This document shows, one piece after another, positions 52,902 to 61,068 of a stretch of DNA of 64,000 nt. This DNA is from Thermobifida halotolerans. Lineage in GTDB: Bacteria > Actinomycetota > Actinomycetes > Streptosporangiales > Streptosporangiaceae. Below the pieces are notes generated by a model, which was not told the DNA's origin, did no database searches, and was given only the letters and a program-made list of their open reading frames with translations. Every line of letters starts with the position of its first letter. Position 1 is the first letter of the stretch. The stretch covers positions 4,278,001 to 4,342,000 of the forward strand of contig NZ_CP063196.1 of the NCBI RefSeq assembly GCF_003574835.2. Direction: 5' to 3'. The translations under genes were made by a program, and so were the position numbers.

Positions 52902-54539
52902 TTGACCGACTACGGCCACGAACTGCGATTCGGCACCTTCCTCACCCCGACCAACCAGGCTCCCGAGCGTGTGGTCGCGCTCACCCAGCTCACCGAGCAG
53001 GTCGGACTGGACCTGGCGACCTTCCAGGACCACCCCTACCAGTCCGCGTTCCTGGACACCTGGACCCTGCTGTCCTACCTGGCCGCCCGCACCGAACGCA
53101 TCAGCCTGGCGGGCAACGTGCTCAACCTGCCGCTGCGCCAGCCCGCCGTCCTGGCGCGCAGCGCCGCCAGCCTCGACCTGCTCAGCGGGGGACGGATCGA
53201 ACTGGGCCTGGGCGCGGGCGCGTTCTGGGACGGCATCGAGGCCATGGGCGGGCGGCGGCTCACCCCCGGACAGGGGGTGACGGCGCTCGCCGAAGCCATC
53301 GAGATCATCCGGGGCATCTGGGACGCGGACGAACGCCGCGCCCTGCGCGTCGAGGGCAGGCACCACCGGGTGGCGGGCGCCAAGCGCGGCCCCGCGCCCG
53401 CCCACGACATCGGGATCTGGCTGGGCGCCTACAAACCGCGCATGCTCCGCCTGGTCGGCCGCATGGCCGACGGCTGGCTCCCGTCGGCGTCCTACCTGTC
53501 CGACCTCGGCGACCTCGCCAGAGGCAACGCGGTCATCGACGAGGCGGCCGCCGGGGCGGGCCGCTCTCCCGACGCCATCCGCCGCCTGCTCAACATCAAC
53601 GGCGTGTTCGCCCGCTCGAACAACGGCTTCCTCAACGGACCGGTCGAGCAGTGGGTCGAGGAGCTCGCCGAACTGGCACTCGATGACGGGGTGAGCGTGT
53701 TCGTCCTCGGCGCCGACCACCCGGAGACGATCCAGCGGTTCGGCGAGGAGGTCGCCCCGGCGGTCCGGGAACTGGTCGCCGCGGAACGGTCCCGGCCCCG
53801 CCCGCCCGAGGGACCGGGCGCGGCCCTCGTCATGGACGTCCCCGCGGCCGCCGAGGAAGCCGAGCACGTCCCGGCCGCCGCCCCCGCACAGGACCGGTAC
53901 GAGCGGCTGGGCGTCTTCCCCACCCCCGACGACGGAACCCGGCTCAGCCCCAGAAGCGGGGAACTGTGGGACGAGAGCACCCGGCCCACCCTCCCCGACC
54001 GTCCCGGCCCCGAGGGCGGCTACGACGACACCGGCCGCGCCCTGGGCCAGCACCTCGTCGACGTCCACGACCACCTGCGCGAGGAGCTCGCCCGGCTCCG
54101 GGACCTCGTCGACCGGGTCCGGGCGGGCGCGCTGAGCGCGGGGGACGCCCGCTCGGCCATCAACCAGATGACCCTGCGGCAGAACGACTGGACCCTGGGC
54201 GCCTACTGCGCCTCGTACTGCCGGGTGGTCACCCAGCACCACACACTGGAGGACTCCTCGATCTTCCCGCACCTGCGCGCCCAGGAGAAGGAACTGGAAC
54301 CGGTCATCGACCGGCTCACCGAGGAGCACCACGCGATCCACCGGGTCCTCGACGACGTGGACCGCGCCCTGGTGGCGTTCATCAACCGGTCGGACGACTT
54401 CGCCCCGCTCCAGGAGGCGGTCGACGTGCTGACCGACGTCCTGCTGTCGCACCTGTCCTACGAGGAGCGGGAACTGGTGGAACCGCTGGCCCGCTACGGC
54501 TTCTACGCGGGGCAGGTCGGTTCGCCGCGGCGGCGCTGA
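52902..54539 (+). CDS. LLM-class flavin oxidoreductase fused to hemerythrin HHE domain
   Basis: A fusion of about 545 residues. Residues 1-300 are a luciferase-like (LLM) TIM barrel beginning LRFGTFLTPTNQAPERVVAL, with SLAGNVLNLPLRQPAVLARS and GRIELGLGAGAFWDGIEAMG; such enzymes use FMN or F420. An Ala/Pro-rich linker of about 80 residues follows. The last 160 residues are a hemerythrin-like four-helix domain with HLVDVHDHLREEL, HHTLEDSSIFPHL, EEHHAIHRVL and LSYEERELVEPL, positions that bind a di-iron centre. The fusion could couple oxygen or NO sensing to flavin chemistry. The start is uncertain: TTG 52902 has weak GGGGGCG upstream; ATG 52803 is the alternative. Confidence 0.85.
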   Translation: MTDYGHELRFGTFLTPTNQAPERVVALTQLTEQVGLDLATFQDHPYQSAFLDTWTLLSYLAARTERISLAGNVLNLPLRQPAVLARSAASLDLLSGGRIELGLGAGAFWDGIEAMGGRRLTPGQGVTALAEAIEIIRGIWDADERRALRVEGRHHRVAGAKRGPAPAHDIGIWLGAYKPRMLRLVGRMADGWLPSASYLSDLGDLARGNAVIDEAAAGAGRSPDAIRRLLNINGVFARSNNGFLNGPVEQWVEELAELALDDGVSVFVLGADHPETIQRFGEEVAPAVRELVAAERSRPRPPEGPGAALVMDVPAAAEEAEHVPAAAPAQDRYERLGVFPTPDDGTRLSPRSGELWDESTRPTLPDRPGPEGGYDDTGRALGQHLVDVHDHLREELARLRDLVDRVRAGALSAGDARSAINQMTLRQNDWTLGAYCASYCRVVTQHHTLEDSSIFPHLRAQEKELEPVIDRLTEEHHAIHRVLDDVDRALVAFINRSDDFAPLQEAVDVLTDVLLSHLSYEERELVEPLARYGFYAGQVGSPRRR

Positions 54540-54545
54540 CCCGGT

Positions 54546-54580
54546 CTCCGGCCGCCCCTCCCCACACGGGGCGGCCGGAG
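54546..54580. terminator. Perfect 13-bp terminator hairpin
   Basis: Arms 54546-54558 and 54568-54580 are exactly complementary with a 9-base loop, between the LLM-hemerythrin stop and the converging universal stress gene. Confidence 0.8.
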
Positions 54581-54587
54581 GGGCGGT

Positions 54588-55511
54588 CTACTCGCCGCCC
54601 GGTTCGCGGTGGTGCCGTACCACCGCGACGGGGGCGGAGGAGCGGTGCAGCACCGACTGGCTCACCGAGCCGAGGAGCAGCCCGGCGACGCTTCCCCGGC
54701 CGTGGGAGCCCACGACCACCAGGTCGGCGTACTCCCCGGCGTCGAGCAGCGCCTGGACGGGGTGCTCGTAGACGACACGGACCCCCACCGGGACGTCGAC
54801 GCCCTCCTCCGAACGCACCCTGTCGATCAGTTCGTCGATGTGCTTCTTCGTGCGTTCCTCGAACACGTCGAAGTTCATGGTGTATCCGGCGGCGGTCAAC
54901 GCCATCGGGTCGAGGGGCGCCGGAAGCTGCCAGCCGTGCACCACGGTCAGGGAGCCGTCCATGCGCGCGGTCTCCCGCAGCGCGAAACGCAGCGCCTCGC
55001 CGGAGACCTCGGAGCCGTCCACGCCCACCACGACCTGACAGCCGTGCACGCGCGCGGCGTCCGCCCCGGGCGGGACCACGACGACGGGGCAGGCCGCCCC
55101 GGCACTGACGCCCACACTCGTCGACCCCAGCAGCAGCGAGACGAGCGTTCCGTGCCCGCGCGTCCCCACGACCAGCAGTTCCGCCGCCTCGGAGACGGTG
55201 ACGAGAGTGCGGACCGCTCCCCCCTCGAACGCCGCGGTCCGCACGTGCAACCCGGGGTGGGCGGCGCGCGCCCGTGTCTCGGCCTCGGTCAGCATCGCGC
55301 TGACGCGCTCCCCGCTGTCCGCGATCTCCGGGCCGAAGGGGTCGACCATCGCGTACACGATCCGCAGTCCGGTGCCGCGCTCCACAGCGGCGCGTGCCGC
55401 CCAGTCGAGCGCTCCCCGGCTTGCCTCGGATCCGTCCACGCCCACGACGACCCCGAACCGGGTGTACTCGCCGCTCCGCTCCACCAGTCGTTCCACGCTC
55501 TCCGTCGCCAC
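54588..55511 (-). CDS. Tandem-domain universal stress protein
   Basis: A 307-residue protein with two Usp domains. Each starts VVVGVDGSE and ends with an ATP-loop: VVGTRGHGTLVSLLLGSTSV and VVGSHGRGSVAGLLLGSVSQ, fitting G2xG9xG(S/T). Tandem Usp proteins are induced under hypoxia and starvation in actinobacteria. GTG 55511 follows GGAGG; it transcribes away from the XRE-PNPOx gene. Confidence 0.9.
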   Translation of the reverse strand: MATESVERLVERSGEYTRFGVVVGVDGSEASRGALDWAARAAVERGTGLRIVYAMVDPFGPEIADSGERVSAMLTEAETRARAAHPGLHVRTAAFEGGAVRTLVTVSEAAELLVVGTRGHGTLVSLLLGSTSVGVSAGAACPVVVVPPGADAARVHGCQVVVGVDGSEVSGEALRFALRETARMDGSLTVVHGWQLPAPLDPMALTAAGYTMNFDVFEERTKKHIDELIDRVRSEEGVDVPVGVRVVYEHPVQALLDAGEYADLVVVGSHGRGSVAGLLLGSVSQSVLHRSSAPVAVVRHHREPGGE

Positions 55512-55772
55512 CCGAGCCTCCGTTCTCCGGCTTTTCTGTCCCTCACCCTGTGCTATCCCGGAACGCTCCTCAGCAGACAGTGCCCATCGGAAGCGACAGA
55601 ACAGGACGTTTGTCCTCCAATTCCCCGAATCCAGGGCGTTTCGCCAGGCGGCGGGGAGGACCTCAGCCCCGGACACCCGATCCGAACGGCCCCGCTACGT
55701 ACCCGGCCGCAGTGAGCATGATCAGGGAGAAAAGGGTTAGTCGCGCTTGTGAGAGACACAGTGGGAGGACTC

Positions 55773-56450
55773 GTGAACGTCAGGGACCAAAGGGCCCAGG
55801 GCGACCTCGGCCGCCGGGTGGCCTACCGCCGCGCCGAACTCGGCCTCTCCCAGGAGGAGGTGGCCGAACGCGCGGGCATGGCCGCCGGCTACATCGACTA
55901 TCTGGAGCGCAACCCGCCCAACCTCAGCCGGGGCGCGCTCACCCGCCTGGCCGACGCGCTGCGCACCACCCCCGACACGCTGCTGGGTGCGGGCTTCGAG
56001 GAGCCGGAGGGCGCGCGCGTCACCCACATTCCCCGACCGCAGTTGCGTGAGATCGACTCCCAGGAGTGCCTGGAGTTGATCAAGGCCGGAGGGGTGGGCC
56101 GCGTCGCCTTCACCGTGCCGGGCGAATCGGCGCCCACGGTGCTGCCGGTCAACTTCCTCGTGCACAACGAGAGCATCGTCTTCCGCACCACGGGCCACGG
56201 GGTCATCGCCGAACACGCGACCGACGGGTACATCTCCTTCGAGGTGGACCGGTTCGACGGCGCGACCAGCGAGGGGTGGAGCGTACTCGTGATCGGCCGC
56301 GCCCGCCCGATCCGCGACCCGCTGGACCTGTCGCGGCTGCGGGAGACCGCATCGGTCCAACCGTGGGCGGCCGGGGAACGGGACCTGTTCGTCACCATCG
56401 TTCCCAAGAAGATCACCGGACGCCGCGTCGCCCGCGAGACACCGGGGTGA
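55773..56450 (+). CDS. XRE HTH fused to pyridoxamine-5'-phosphate-oxidase-like domain
   Basis: A 225-residue protein. Residues 5-75 form an XRE-type HTH (GRRVAYRRAELGLSQEEVAE, then GMAAGYIDYLE), and residues 90-220 a PNPOx-like split barrel (LELIKAGGVGRVAFTVPGES, VLPVNFLVHNESIVFRT). Such fusions occur in dormancy-type gene sets and may sense flavin or F420 state. GTG 55773 follows GGGAGG; GTG 55749 upstream lacks one. It starts a rightward run of stress genes. Confidence 0.87.
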   Translation: MNVRDQRAQGDLGRRVAYRRAELGLSQEEVAERAGMAAGYIDYLERNPPNLSRGALTRLADALRTTPDTLLGAGFEEPEGARVTHIPRPQLREIDSQECLELIKAGGVGRVAFTVPGESAPTVLPVNFLVHNESIVFRTTGHGVIAEHATDGYISFEVDRFDGATSEGWSVLVIGRARPIRDPLDLSRLRETASVQPWAAGERDLFVTIVPKKITGRRVARETPG

Positions 56451-56590
56451 GGTCCGGCGCCGCCCGTCCGTTCCCCCGTGACATCCCCTGTGGAGACAGG
56501 GAATCCGCACCCGGCCCTCCCCATGGGCCCGGCCGTGGGCCTAGGGTGCCTGGTGGACCTGTCGAGCGGACGTGAGGAGAGACACCGGCG

Positions 56591-57505
56591 ATGCCCGATT
56601 CCCAACAGCTCCCCATCGTGGCCGGGGTGGACGGCTCGGCCAACAGCGACCGTGCGCTCGACTGGGCCGTCTCCCAGGCGACCCGGTCGCGCCGACCACT
56701 GCGTGTGATGCACGTCCCCGAACCGGGACTGTTGGCCCACTTCGGTTTCCCGCCGAAGGGGGATTCCGCCGAACGCGCGGTCCGGGCGGCTCGGGAGCTC
56801 GTCGACTCCCGCGTCGCCCGCGTCCGCGAGGCGGCCCCGGACCTCGCGGTCTCCGGAGAGGTGATCGAGGGGCCGCGCAACCGCTGCCTGGAGGACCAGA
56901 GCCGCGCCGCCCATCTGCTGGTGCTGGGAGCACACGGGCTCGGCGGCGTGGAGTCGCTGGTCACGGGATCGACCACGCTGAACCTGGCGGTCCACGGCTC
57001 CTGTCCGATCGTGGTGGTCCCCAAGGAGACCACCACCACGACGGTCTCCCGGGTGGTCGCGGGCACCGACGTGTCCAAGGCGTCGCTTCCCGCCGTCGAC
57101 CTGGCTTTCGCACAGGCCCGTCTGTGGGAGGCGGCACTGCGCATCGTGGTGGCGTGGGAGTCGTCGGCGTTCGCCTGGCCTGCGGACCAGGACGAGGGGT
57201 GGCCCGTCGACCAGGAGCCGTCCCCGGAGCAGGCCCGCGCCCGCATCGCGAACTTCCTGGCCGCCAAGGAGGCCGAGTACCCGAACGTGCCGGTGGAGAA
57301 GGAGATCGTGCCGGGCGCGGCGGTCCCCGTGCTGGTCGACGAGAGCGACCGGGCGGATCTGCTCGTGGTGGGGTCCCACGGCCACGGGCACGGCATCATG
57401 GAGTCGCTGAAGGACCTCGGATCGGTCAGTCGCGGGGTGCTGCGCCACGCGCGCTGCCCGGTGGCGGTCGTCCCCGTGCACTCGGGGAGCACCTCCACCG
57501 AATGA
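56591..57505 (+). CDS. Tandem-domain universal stress protein
   Basis: A 304-residue protein with two Usp domains: IVAGVDGSANSDRALDWAVS at the start, first ATP loop LGAHGLGGVESLVTGSTTL, and second domain VVAGTDVSKAS ending VVGSHGHGHGIMESLKDLG. The second loop is irregular in spacing, so ATP binding there is doubtful. It is 65 bases from the response regulator gene, likely in one operon. Confidence 0.9.
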   Translation: MPDSQQLPIVAGVDGSANSDRALDWAVSQATRSRRPLRVMHVPEPGLLAHFGFPPKGDSAERAVRAARELVDSRVARVREAAPDLAVSGEVIEGPRNRCLEDQSRAAHLLVLGAHGLGGVESLVTGSTTLNLAVHGSCPIVVVPKETTTTTVSRVVAGTDVSKASLPAVDLAFAQARLWEAALRIVVAWESSAFAWPADQDEGWPVDQEPSPEQARARIANFLAAKEAEYPNVPVEKEIVPGAAVPVLVDESDRADLLVVGSHGHGHGIMESLKDLGSVSRGVLRHARCPVAVVPVHSGSTSTE

Positions 57506-57571
57506 CCGGCCGCCGCGCGGTCCGGGTGGGGACCGGGGAAAACCTGCGCCGAATGAGGAGGACGGGGCTCG

Positions 57572-58243
57572 ATGACGGAAACCACTGACCCGATTCGGGT
57601 CTTCCTGGTCGACGACCACGATGTGGTACGGCGCGGCGTGGCGGCCTTCCTGGAGTCGGAGGGCGACATCCGGGTGGTCGGGGAGGCGTCGACCGCGGCC
57701 GACGCGGTCTCCCGGATTCCCGCGGCACGCCCGGACGTGGCCGTGCTCGACGTGCGCCTGCCCGACGGCAGCGGAGTCGAGGTGTGCCGGGAGGTGCGCT
57801 CCCGGCTTCCGGGACTGGCGTGCCTGATGCTCACCTCCTACTCCGACGACGAGGCCCTGTACCAGGCGGTCATGGCCGGGGCCGCCGGGTACGTGCTCAA
57901 GCAGATCCACGGCGCGGACCTGGTGGGCGCGGTGCGCACCGTCGCGGGCGGCGGCTCGCTGCTCGACCCGCAGAGCACGGCCCGGATCATGGAGCGCATC
58001 CGCGACCGGTCGGAGCGCGAGGATCCGCTGGCCCGCCTGTCGGAACAGGAGCGCCGCATCTTCGACCTCATCGGTGAGGGGCTGACCAACCGGCAGATCG
58101 GCGAGCGCATCTTCCTCGCGGAGAAGACGGTGAAGAACTACGTCTCCAGCATCCTGGCGAAACTGGACATGCAGCGCCGCACCCAGGCCGCCGCCTACGC
58201 CGCCCAGTTGAAGGCGGAGTCCTCCCAGCGCCGCGCCGAGTGA
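57572..58243 (+). CDS. NarL/DevR-type response regulator
   Basis: A 223-residue two-domain regulator. The receiver has the acidic pair at D14-D15, phosphoacceptor D60 in AVLDVRLPDGSG, MLTSYSDD and the Lys in GYVLKQI. The C-terminal LuxR HTH is LSEQERRIFDLIGEGLTNRQ with the recognition helix LAEKTVKNYVSSILAKL. It is closest in style to DevR/DosR, the dormancy regulator that controls Usp genes. No histidine kinase gene is visible nearby, so it is an orphan in this window. ATG 57572 follows GAGGAGGACGGGG. Neighbouring Usp genes are plausible targets. Confidence 0.9.
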   Translation: MTETTDPIRVFLVDDHDVVRRGVAAFLESEGDIRVVGEASTAADAVSRIPAARPDVAVLDVRLPDGSGVEVCREVRSRLPGLACLMLTSYSDDEALYQAVMAGAAGYVLKQIHGADLVGAVRTVAGGGSLLDPQSTARIMERIRDRSEREDPLARLSEQERRIFDLIGEGLTNRQIGERIFLAEKTVKNYVSSILAKLDMQRRTQAAAYAAQLKAESSQRRAE

Positions 58244-58273
58244 CGCCCCTTCCAGTTCCCGGAGGAGAAGAGC

Positions 58274-59164
58274 ATGGCCAGAACCGACAACGCGCTGATC
58301 GTGGCCGCGGTCGACGGCACGGAGCCCAGTCTGCGCGCTCTCGACTGGGCGGCGCGGGAGGCACGGCTGCTGGGGCGGAAGCTGCGCGTGGTGCACGCGT
58401 TCGACTGGCCGCTGCACTACCGTGTGCCGCGCGGCCTGCCCGGGTTCGACATCGACGAGTTCGCCCGGCGGGTGGTGCACGAGGCCGTGGACCGGGTGCG
58501 GGAGCGGGAGCCGGAGGTCGAGGCGGAGGCGCTGCACATCGTCGGCACGGTGGGGCCCACGCTGCTGCAGCAGTCGGAGAACGCGCACCTGATCGTGGCG
58601 GGCTCCCGGGGGCTGTCGGGGCTTCGCGCGGTGGTTCTCGGTTCGGTCGGCGTGCAGTTGGCCGCCCTGGCGGAGTGCCCGGCCGTCATCGTCCCCGACC
58701 GGGATCCGGGCGCGGAGACCGGGCGTGTGGTGGTGGGCGTGGACGGCTCCCCGTCCGCGCTGGCCGCGACCGACCGGGCGTTCGTGGAGGCCGAGGCGCG
58801 GAGGGCGACGCTGCGCGCGGTGGCCGTGGCGGGCAGCGCCTCCCACGGGGTCTTCGCCGCGCTGGAGACCCCCGAGGGCCCCGGCTCCCCGGAACGTGAG
58901 GCGGCCGTGGCGGAGGCCCGCCGCCGCCTGTCGGAGTCCCTGGCGGGGCAGCGGGAGCGCCACCCCGGCGTGTACGTGGAGGAGGAGGTCCTGCCCGGCC
59001 ACCCCGCCGAGGTGCTGATCGACGAGTCGGAGTACGCCGACCTCGTGGTGGTCGGCTCACGGGGCCGCGGCGGCTTCACCGGCATGCTCCTGGGCTCGGT
59101 CAGCCAGACCCTGCTGTCCCACTCCCACTGCCCGGTGATGGTGGTCCACGCGGCCAAGTCGTGA
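58274..59164 (+). CDS. Tandem-domain universal stress protein
   Basis: A 296-residue protein with two Usp domains: VAAVDGTEPSLRALDWAARE, first loop AGSRGLSGLRAVVLGSVGV, second domain VVVGVDGSPSALAATDRA and second loop VGSRGRGGFTGMLLGSVSQ. Both loops fit ATP binding. ATG 58274 sits behind GGAGGAGAAGAGC, 30 bases from the response regulator stop, so it is probably the last gene of that operon. Confidence 0.9.
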   Translation: MARTDNALIVAAVDGTEPSLRALDWAAREARLLGRKLRVVHAFDWPLHYRVPRGLPGFDIDEFARRVVHEAVDRVREREPEVEAEALHIVGTVGPTLLQQSENAHLIVAGSRGLSGLRAVVLGSVGVQLAALAECPAVIVPDRDPGAETGRVVVGVDGSPSALAATDRAFVEAEARRATLRAVAVAGSASHGVFAALETPEGPGSPEREAAVAEARRRLSESLAGQRERHPGVYVEEEVLPGHPAEVLIDESEYADLVVVGSRGRGGFTGMLLGSVSQTLLSHSHCPVMVVHAAKS

Positions 59165-59168
59165 TCCC

Positions 59169-59210
59169 GGCACCGGAGGGCGGCCCCGCGTGCTCTTCCG
59201 CCCCGGTGCC
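59169..59210 (+). terminator. Hairpin after universal stress gene
   Basis: GGCACCGGAGGGCGG at 59169-59183 pairs with 59198-59210 with a two-base bulge. It directly follows the Usp stop at 59164 and probably terminates that operon. Confidence 0.6.
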
Positions 59211-59309
59211 GCTCTCGGCCACGGGGACCTCCAGCCGTCAGACCTCGAAGACCTGGAGTTCCAGGTCCCTGGCGAGTGCGTCGACCAGGGTGGGGAGCTG
59301 GTCGGGGGC

Positions 59310-59795
59310 CAGTTGCAGACAGAGGCGTATGCTAGGTGCCTTCTCACGATGGGCCTCCCTCGCGAGAGTCCGGCCAAAATCAATGATCTGCTCCAAGCTC
59401 GCATGGACCGAAAGACGATCTTGAAGTCTGAGCGTCCGCCGTTCCTCTTGGTAGTGCTTGACGGGTCAGTGCTAAGCCGCCCAGTGGGAGGAAGAAGGGT
59501 CATCCACGAACAGCTTGGCCACCTTCTAGATCTGGGCGAACGTCCGAACGTCTCTCTACAGGCCATCCCATTTGAGACTGAGCGCCCCCCTGGCCTGTTT
59601 CATGCGTTTTCCCTGTTCATGGTGACCAACCAAGGAACAGTGCTGTACACAGAGACTCGACACTCCGGCACACCCACCGATGATCCGGGCATAGCGGCCG
59701 ATTCCGCTCGACACTACGGAGATCTTCGGGGAGCTGCTCTGCCCCAAGAGGCGTCCCTTCAGCTCATCGCACAAGCTCAGCAGGAGTCTTCGTGA
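59310..59795 (+). pseudogene. Truncated DUF5753 (Scr1-type) regulator, HTH missing
   Basis: The frame resembles the C-terminal effector half of XRE/DUF5753 regulators, from QLQTEAYARCLLTMGLP through RPPFLLVVLDGSVLSRPVGG and TETRHSGTPTDDPGIA to the end. Intact relatives have an N-terminal XRE HTH of about 100 residues, absent here. Just upstream (59238-59308) the other strand carries an unrelated-looking tail, LPTLVDALARDLELQVFEV then stop, so a deletion or rearrangement joined two remnants. A longer in-frame ATG at 59190 exists but reads through unrelated sequence. The protein, if made, could not bind DNA. Confidence 0.7.
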
Positions 59796-59983
59796 GTACC
59801 CACGATCTGAACTGGCACAAGTCCAGCCACAGCAATCCCAGTGGTGGACACTGTGCCGAAGTCGCGGAGACTCCGCGTGCGGTGCTGGCGCGTGACACGC
59901 AGTATCGGGAGCTGGGGCATCTGGACTTCACGCCCGGTGAGTGGACGGCGTTTCTGGCCGAGGTCAGGGCGGGGCGTCTGTAG
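59792..59983 (+). CDS. DUF397 protein
   Basis: A 63-residue DUF397 protein: LNWHKSSHSNPSGGHCAEVA, then VLARDTQ and FTPGEWTAFLAEVRAG. GTG 59792 overlaps the stop of the truncated DUF5753 gene by four bases. DUF397 and XRE/DUF5753 genes form the Scr1/Scr2-like pairs common in actinomycetes, proposed to act in a toxin-antitoxin-like or BldB-like manner. Here the regulator is broken and this partner is intact. Confidence 0.87.
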   Translation: MSTHDLNWHKSSHSNPSGGHCAEVAETPRAVLARDTQYRELGHLDFTPGEWTAFLAEVRAGRL

Positions 59984-60345
59984 CTGGTCCGCTTGCTGGT
60001 TCTTTGCACCCTCGGGGTCCTCGCCTCGGGGGTGTTGTCATGTGTGGGGGTGGTAGGTGTCGGCGAGTCGGGCGGGGTCGGCGCGGTAGGCGGTGCGTAC
60101 CACCATGCGGGGTGCCGCCGTGGTCTAGGTGTGCTGTTCTGGACGAGGACGATTCCGACGGGGTCACCCAAGACGGTGCGCTCAACGGTGACGGCTTCGG
60201 TGGGGTCGGTGTCGAGCATGGGCGCGACGGCGGGCGGCGCGGTCCGCGTGCGGTCAAACGCCCGTTGCCGCCGTACGCCCATCGCGGACTGCGGCACTTC
60301 CCCACCTCGCCGCTGGCCGATCGCGGTCAGAGCGCTCTCAGGACT
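59984..60345. other. Non-coding region after DUF397 gene
   Basis: I find no gene with start signal and normal codon use here. The DNA is a mosaic of short open frames, consistent with decayed mobile or TA-type sequence. Confidence 0.4.
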
Positions 60346-60570
60346 CACTGAGGTTTGACGGTCGCCTTCGCGACGGACACCGGCCGTGCGGAGAAGAGGG
60401 GGCGGCTGATCGGCCCAGGGCATTCCACACCGACCCCCGCGGTGGGACACCACCGGTTGCCCGTGGTGGCCCGCCCCGAACGCGGGGGTGGAATGCCTCG
60501 CCTTTCCCCGGTCTCTCCGAAAAGAACCCGCGCCCGCCGCAGAACCGAACACTCACACCTCGGTCAGAAG
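60346..60570. repeat. 225-bp inverted-repeat element (MITE-like), dispersed repeat copy C
   Basis: The ends read CTCACTGAGGT (left, inward) and, on the minus strand, CTGACCGAGGT (right, inward): imperfect terminal inverted repeats. Further in, GGCATTCCA (60419-60427) pairs with TGGAATGCC (60489-60497) and CCCCCGCG (60434-60441) with CGCGGGGG (60481-60488), around a central hairpin near 60451-60470. The right arm matches the repeats at 41.2 and 45.9 kb. No coding capacity. It looks like a non-autonomous mobile element or a repeat-derived hairpin. Confidence 0.6.
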
Positions 60571-60645
60571 CGGATGGGGCACGCCAGCGTGTCCGTGACC
60601 ACGAACGGCTGCGGGCACCTGATGCCGGGCTCAGCCGATGACCCG
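60565..60645 (+). pseudogene. Tyrosine-recombinase C-terminal fragment
   Basis: The frame QKRMGHASVSVTTNGCGHLM then PGSADD matches the last 27 residues of phage-type integrases (consensus style LGHSSITVTxDxYGHLFPG), but the catalytic Tyr position is Cys. Nothing else of the gene remains; the inverted-repeat element overlaps its left end. It is a scar of a former integrated element. Confidence 0.5.
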
Positions 60646-61068
60646 CGCTCGCCGTGGATGACGTGCTCGGTTCCGGACTGACGGGGGGCGCTCCGGACCA
60701 GTGCGGTGGCACAAACGGCGACACCCGTCCGCTGCGGCTCCCTGAACTGGGAGAACCCGGCGGACGGGCGTTACCTGTTCCTATCGCCAAGATCAACGGG
60801 GTCAGGCCGGGGGAGGCGGTCGGGTGGCGGGTGGTGTCTCGGCCGCGAGGCGCGGCAGCCCCGACCGCCGCTCCAGTCCCGGAGGGACTGCCACCACCCC
60901 GCGGCGCCTCACCTCCGAACCCCTCCACGACCATGCACCCACGCCAAAGCTGCCGGGCCTCCCGGCCGACAACCGCACGGCATCGGCTCCCGGCGGCGAG
61001 CCGACGCCCGCGCCCTCACCCGCCCCCAGACCGTCCTGACCGCCCTCGGTACCCCCGCTGACCCGCGA
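60646..61068. other. Intergenic region before cation ATPase stop
   Basis: No supported gene in these 423 bases. A rightward frame crosses the whole ATPase gene in antisense, but it is a high-GC artefact. Confidence 0.5.

Noticed and set aside
55898-59002. A 1034-codon leftward frame across the stress genes
   Set aside because: It is antisense to the XRE, Usp and response-regulator genes, all with good start signals and domains.
60419-60497. CRISPR or integron attC interpretation of the inverted repeats
   Set aside because: There is only one structured unit, with no regularly spaced repeats, and no cas or integron genes nearby.
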